Part shown: in pieces, positions 60,901-64,000 of the stretch
How the letters are laid out: each line of letters starts with the position of its first letter
Numbering within the stretch: position 1 is the first letter of the stretch
Assembly (NCBI RefSeq): GCF_902167145.1
Contig: NW_023366889.1
Coordinates: 1-64,000 of the forward strand
DNA length: 64,000 nucleotides
Origin: Zea mays
Taxonomy: Eukaryota; Streptophyta; Magnoliopsida; Poales; Poaceae
Direction: 5' to 3'
Program-made: the position numbers and the translations under genes
Notes under the pieces: model-generated
Told to the model about the DNA's origin: nothing
What the model saw: the letters and a program-made list of their open reading frames with translations, nothing else
The model's database searches: none

Positions 60901-62104
60901 GGGTGAGGTGTACGAGCCTCTGGTCGATGATCAATGGCCACAGAACCCCCATTTTGCCGAAAATAGCCATGAACGACCATTTTCAATAATACCGAAGGCT
61001 AACACGTACGAGTTTTTGACCAAGAAATGGTCTCCACCAGAAATCCAAGAATGTGATCTATGGCAAGGAAACATATGTGGGGTGAGGTTTATGAGCCTCT
61101 AGTCGATGATAAATGGCCACACAACCCCCATTTTTTATGAAAATAGCCATGAGCGACCTTGAAAATAGCCATGAGCGACCATTTTCAATAATACTAGAGG
61201 CTAACACCTACGGATTTTAGACCAAGAAATGGTCTCCACCAGAAATCCAAGAATGTGATCTATGGCAAGGAAACATATGTGGGGTGAGGTGTATGAGCGT
61301 CTGGTCGATGATCAATGGCCACACAACCCCCATTTTGCCGAAAATAGCCATGAATGACCATTTTCAATAATACTGAAGGCTAACACGTACGAGTTTTTAA
61401 CCAAGAAATGGTCTCCACCAGAAATCCAAGAATGTGATCTATGGAAAGGAAACATATGTGGGGTGAGGTGTACGAGCCTCTGGTCGATGATCAATGGCCA
61501 CAGAACCCCCATTTTGCCAAAAATAGCCATGAACGACCATTTTCAATAATACCGAAGTATGTGGGGTGAGGTGTATGAGCCTCTGGTCGACGATCAATGG
61601 CCACACAACCCCCATTTTGCCGAAAATAGCCATGAATGACCATTTTCAATAATACTAGAGGCTAAGACCTACGGATTTTAGACCAAGAAATGGTCTCCAC
61701 CAGAAATCCAATAATGTGATCTATGGCAAGGAAACATATGTGGGGTGAGGTGTATGAGCATCTGGTCGATGATCAACGGCCACACAACCCCCATTTTTGT
61801 CGAAAATAGCCATGAACGACCCTTTTCAAAAATACCGAAGGCTAACACCTACGGATTTTTGACCAAGAAATGGTCTCCACCAGAAATCCAAGAATGTGAT
61901 CTATGGCAAGGAAACATATGTGGGGTGAGGTGTATGAGCCTCTGGTCGACGATCAATGGCCACACAACCCTAATTTTTGTCGAAAATAGCCATGAACGAC
62001 AATTTTCAATGACACTGAAGGCTAACACCTACGGATTTTTGACCAAGAAATGGTCTCCACCAGAAATCCAAGAATGTGATCTATGGCAAGGAAACATATG
62101 TGGA
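57941..62104 (+). repeat. knob180 satellite array, forward
   Basis: About 23 forward units. The variant ACACCCATGATTTTTTGACC recurs at about 58,024 and 58,557 (533 bp, three units less 7 bp). Units from about 59,050 to 60,200 are more diverged than their neighbours in substitutions, not indels. A shortened join, AAGAAATGG to CATGAATGACC, lies near 60,208, and another, ACCGAAG to TATGTGGGG, near 61,558. Confidence 0.93.
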
Positions 62105-62125
62105 GACCATTTCTTCGGTACTATT
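62105..62125 (-). repeat. very short inverted patch, about 21 bp
   Basis: Forward CATATGTGG is followed by AGACCATTTCTTCGGTACTA in reverse sense, with an irregular middle. It then returns to forward at TTGATGATAAATGG. The patch combines two separated reverse fragments (ACCATTTCTT and TTCGGTATTATTG-like), suggesting successive template switches. Confidence 0.65.
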
Positions 62126-62258
62126 GATGATAAATGGCCACACAACCCCCATTTTTTATGAAAATAGCCATGAGCGACCTTGAAAATAGCCATGAGCGAC
62201 CATTTTCAATAATACTAGAGGCTAACACCTACGGATTTTAGACCATGAAATGGTCTCC
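62126..62258 (+). repeat. knob180 fragment, forward, less than one unit
   Basis: One incomplete 202-bp-class unit from GATGATAAATGGCC to ATGAAATGGTCTCC, between two polarity changes. At its right edge it joins reverse TCATCGACCCGAGG. Confidence 0.85.
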
Positions 62259-62914
62259 TCATCGACCCGAGGCTCATACACCTCACCCACATATGTTTCC
62301 TTGTCGTAGATCACATTCTTGGATTTCTGGTGGAGACCATTTCTTGGTCAAAAATCCGTAGGTGTTAGCCTTCGGTATTATTGAAAATGGTCGTTCATGG
62401 CTATTTTCGGCAAAAATGGGGGTTGTGTGGCCATTGATCATCGACCAGAGGCTCATACACCTCACCCCACATATGTTTCCTTGCCATAAATCACATTCTT
62501 GGATTTCTGGTGGAGACCATTTCTTGGTCAAAAATCCGTAGGTGTTAGCCTTCGGTATTATTGAAAATGGTCATTCATGGCTATTTTCGACAAAAATGGG
62601 GGTTGTGTGGCCATTGATCATCGACCAGAGGCTCATACACCTCACCCCACATATGTTTCCTTGCCATAGATCACATCCTTGGATTTCTGGTGGAGACCAT
62701 TTCTTGGTCAAAAATCCATAGGTCTTAGCCTCTAATATTATTGAAAATGGTCGCTCATGGCTATTTTCATAAAAAATGGGGGTTGTGTGGCCATTTATCA
62801 TCGACTAGAGGCTCATAAACCTCACCCCACATATGTTTCCTTGCCATAGATTACATTCTTGGATTTCTGGTGGAGACCATTTCTTGGTTAAAAATCCGTA
62901 GGTGTTAGCCTTCA
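62259..62914 (-). repeat. inverted knob180 island (reverse), about 3.6 units
   Basis: Reverse units from CATCGACCCGAGGCTC to TTAGCCTTCA. The next bases, GCCTCTGGTCGATG, are forward. Units are clean 180-mers, unlike the reverse arm at the left of the window, so orientation itself does not explain the indel load there. Confidence 0.9.
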
Positions 62915-64000
62915 GCCTCTGGTCGATGATCAATGGCCACACAACCCCCATTTTTGTCGAAAATAGCCATGAGCGACCATTTTCAATAAAACCGAAGGCT
63001 AACACCTACGGATTTTTGACCAAGAAATGGTCTCCACCAGAAATCCAAGAATGTGATCTATGGCAAGGAAACATATGGGGTGAGGTGTATGAGCGTCTGG
63101 TCGATGATCAATGGCCACACAACCCCCATTTTTGTCGAAAATAGCCATGAACGACCATTTTCAATAATACCGAAGGCTAACACCTACGGATTTTTGACCA
63201 AGAAATGGTCTCCACCAGAAATCCAAGAATGTGATCTATGGCAATGAAACATATGTGGGGTGAGGTGTATGAGCCTCTGGTCGATGATCAATGGCCACAC
63301 AACCCCCATTTTTGTCGAAAATAGCCATGAATGACCATTTTCAATAATACCGAAGGCTAACACGTACGAGTTTTTAACCAAGAAATGGCATGAATGACCA
63401 TTTTCAATAATACCGAAGGCTAACACCTACGGATTTTTGACCAAGAAATGGTCTCCACCAGAAATCCAAGAATGTGATCTATGGCAAGGAAACATATGTG
63501 GGGTGAGGTGTATGAGCCTCTGGTCGATGATCAATGGCCACACAACCCCCATTTTGCCGAAAATAGCCATGAACGACCATTTTCAATAATACCGAAGGCT
63601 AACACGTACGAGTTTTTGACCAAGAAATGGTCTCCACCAGAAATCCAAGAATGTGATCTATGGCAAGGAAACATATGTGGGGTGAGGTTTATGAGCCTCT
63701 AGTCGATGATAAATGGCCACACAACCCCCATTTTTTATGAAAATAGCCATGAGCGACCTTGAAAATAGCCATGAGCGACCATTTTCAATAATACCGAAGG
63801 CTAACACGTACGGATTTTTGACCAAGAAATGGTTTCCACCAGAAATCCAAGAATGTAATCTATGGCAAGGAAACATATGTGGGGTGAGGTTTATGAGCCT
63901 CTAGTCGATGATAAATGGCCACACAACCCCCATTTTTTATGAAAATAGCCATGAGCGACCTTGAAAATAGCCATGAGCGACCATTTTCAAAAATACTAGA
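62915..64000 (+). repeat. knob180 satellite array, forward, to the window end
   Basis: About six forward units. They include the shortened join near 63,390 and two 202-bp-class units (near 63,757 and 63,957). The array continues past the window. Confidence 0.93.

Larger units (their letters stand above)
60200..64000 (+). repeat. duplication with offset about 3,183 bp, truncated by the window
   Basis: The join AAGAAATGGCATGAATGACC is present at about 60,200 and 63,382. The following about 610 bp match at an offset of 3,182-3,183, including GAGGTTTATGAGCC and the 22-bp-duplication unit. The second copy runs off the window. Between the two, array polarity reverses once (62,259-62,914), so the copied block does not include a simple uniform array. 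Confidence 0.8.

Noticed and set aside
1..64000. CRISPR-like array
   Set aside because: Units of 180 bp are contiguous with no unique spacers, and the setting is a plant satellite with a eukaryotic retrotransposon.
1..64000. TR-1 (about 350-bp knob repeat) or CentC centromere repeat
   Set aside because: I looked for a second satellite type and saw only the 180-bp family and its length variants. No 350- or 156-bp periodicity was apparent.

Overview
The window is plant heterochromatin, almost certainly from maize or a close relative (Zea; Tripsacum shares the satellite). About 54.6 kb of the 64 kb is one tandem satellite of roughly 180 bp, which I recognise as the maize knob repeat (knob180), some 300 copies. 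It is interrupted once, by a 9.36-kb Ty1/copia LTR retrotransposon of the Sirevirus lineage (Ji/Opie type). I see no host protein gene, tRNA, rRNA or CRISPR array. The many short open frames in the satellite arise because 180 bp is exactly 60 codons.

Layout. I call an orientation 'forward' when the plus strand reads GGCCACACAACCCCCATTT, and 'reverse' when it reads the complement. 1-21,657 is mostly reverse, with short forward islands at 10,879-10,974, 13,184-13,658, 14,251-14,770 and 19,514-19,946. The retrotransposon occupies 21,663-31,019 and is flanked by a perfect 5-bp target duplication (ACCAT) that splits one knob unit. Reverse satellite continues to 31,470. There the array flips, and from 31,471 to 64,000 it is mostly forward, with reverse islands at 42,725-42,799, 57,708-57,940 and 62,259-62,914. 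The forward arm is built of large recent duplications: offsets of about 1,638, 3,288, 1,280, 1,259, 1,542 and 3,183 bp share private variants. A 202-bp unit class with an internal 22-bp duplication is interspersed throughout.

Retrotransposon. Two LTRs (1,262 and 1,277 bp, TG...CA) carry clusters of the palindrome CACCGGACTGTCCGGTG and a TATA box. They flank an initiator-Met tRNA primer site, an open gag frame of 711 codons, a pol region in copia order (protease, integrase, reverse transcriptase, RNase H), and a 3' stretch with several polypurine runs. The LTRs differ by only about ten substitutions by my reading, so the insertion looks young. Yet pol carries about fifteen frameshifts or stops.

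Data quality. Single-base, often homopolymer, insertions and deletions are dense in the first ~9-10 kb, intermediate to about 21 kb and in pol, and rare after 31 kb. Part of the apparent decay may therefore be sequencing or assembly error. I found no new biological system. The interesting content is satellite architecture: polarity switches, nested duplications, template-switch-like junctions, and a young nested retroelement.
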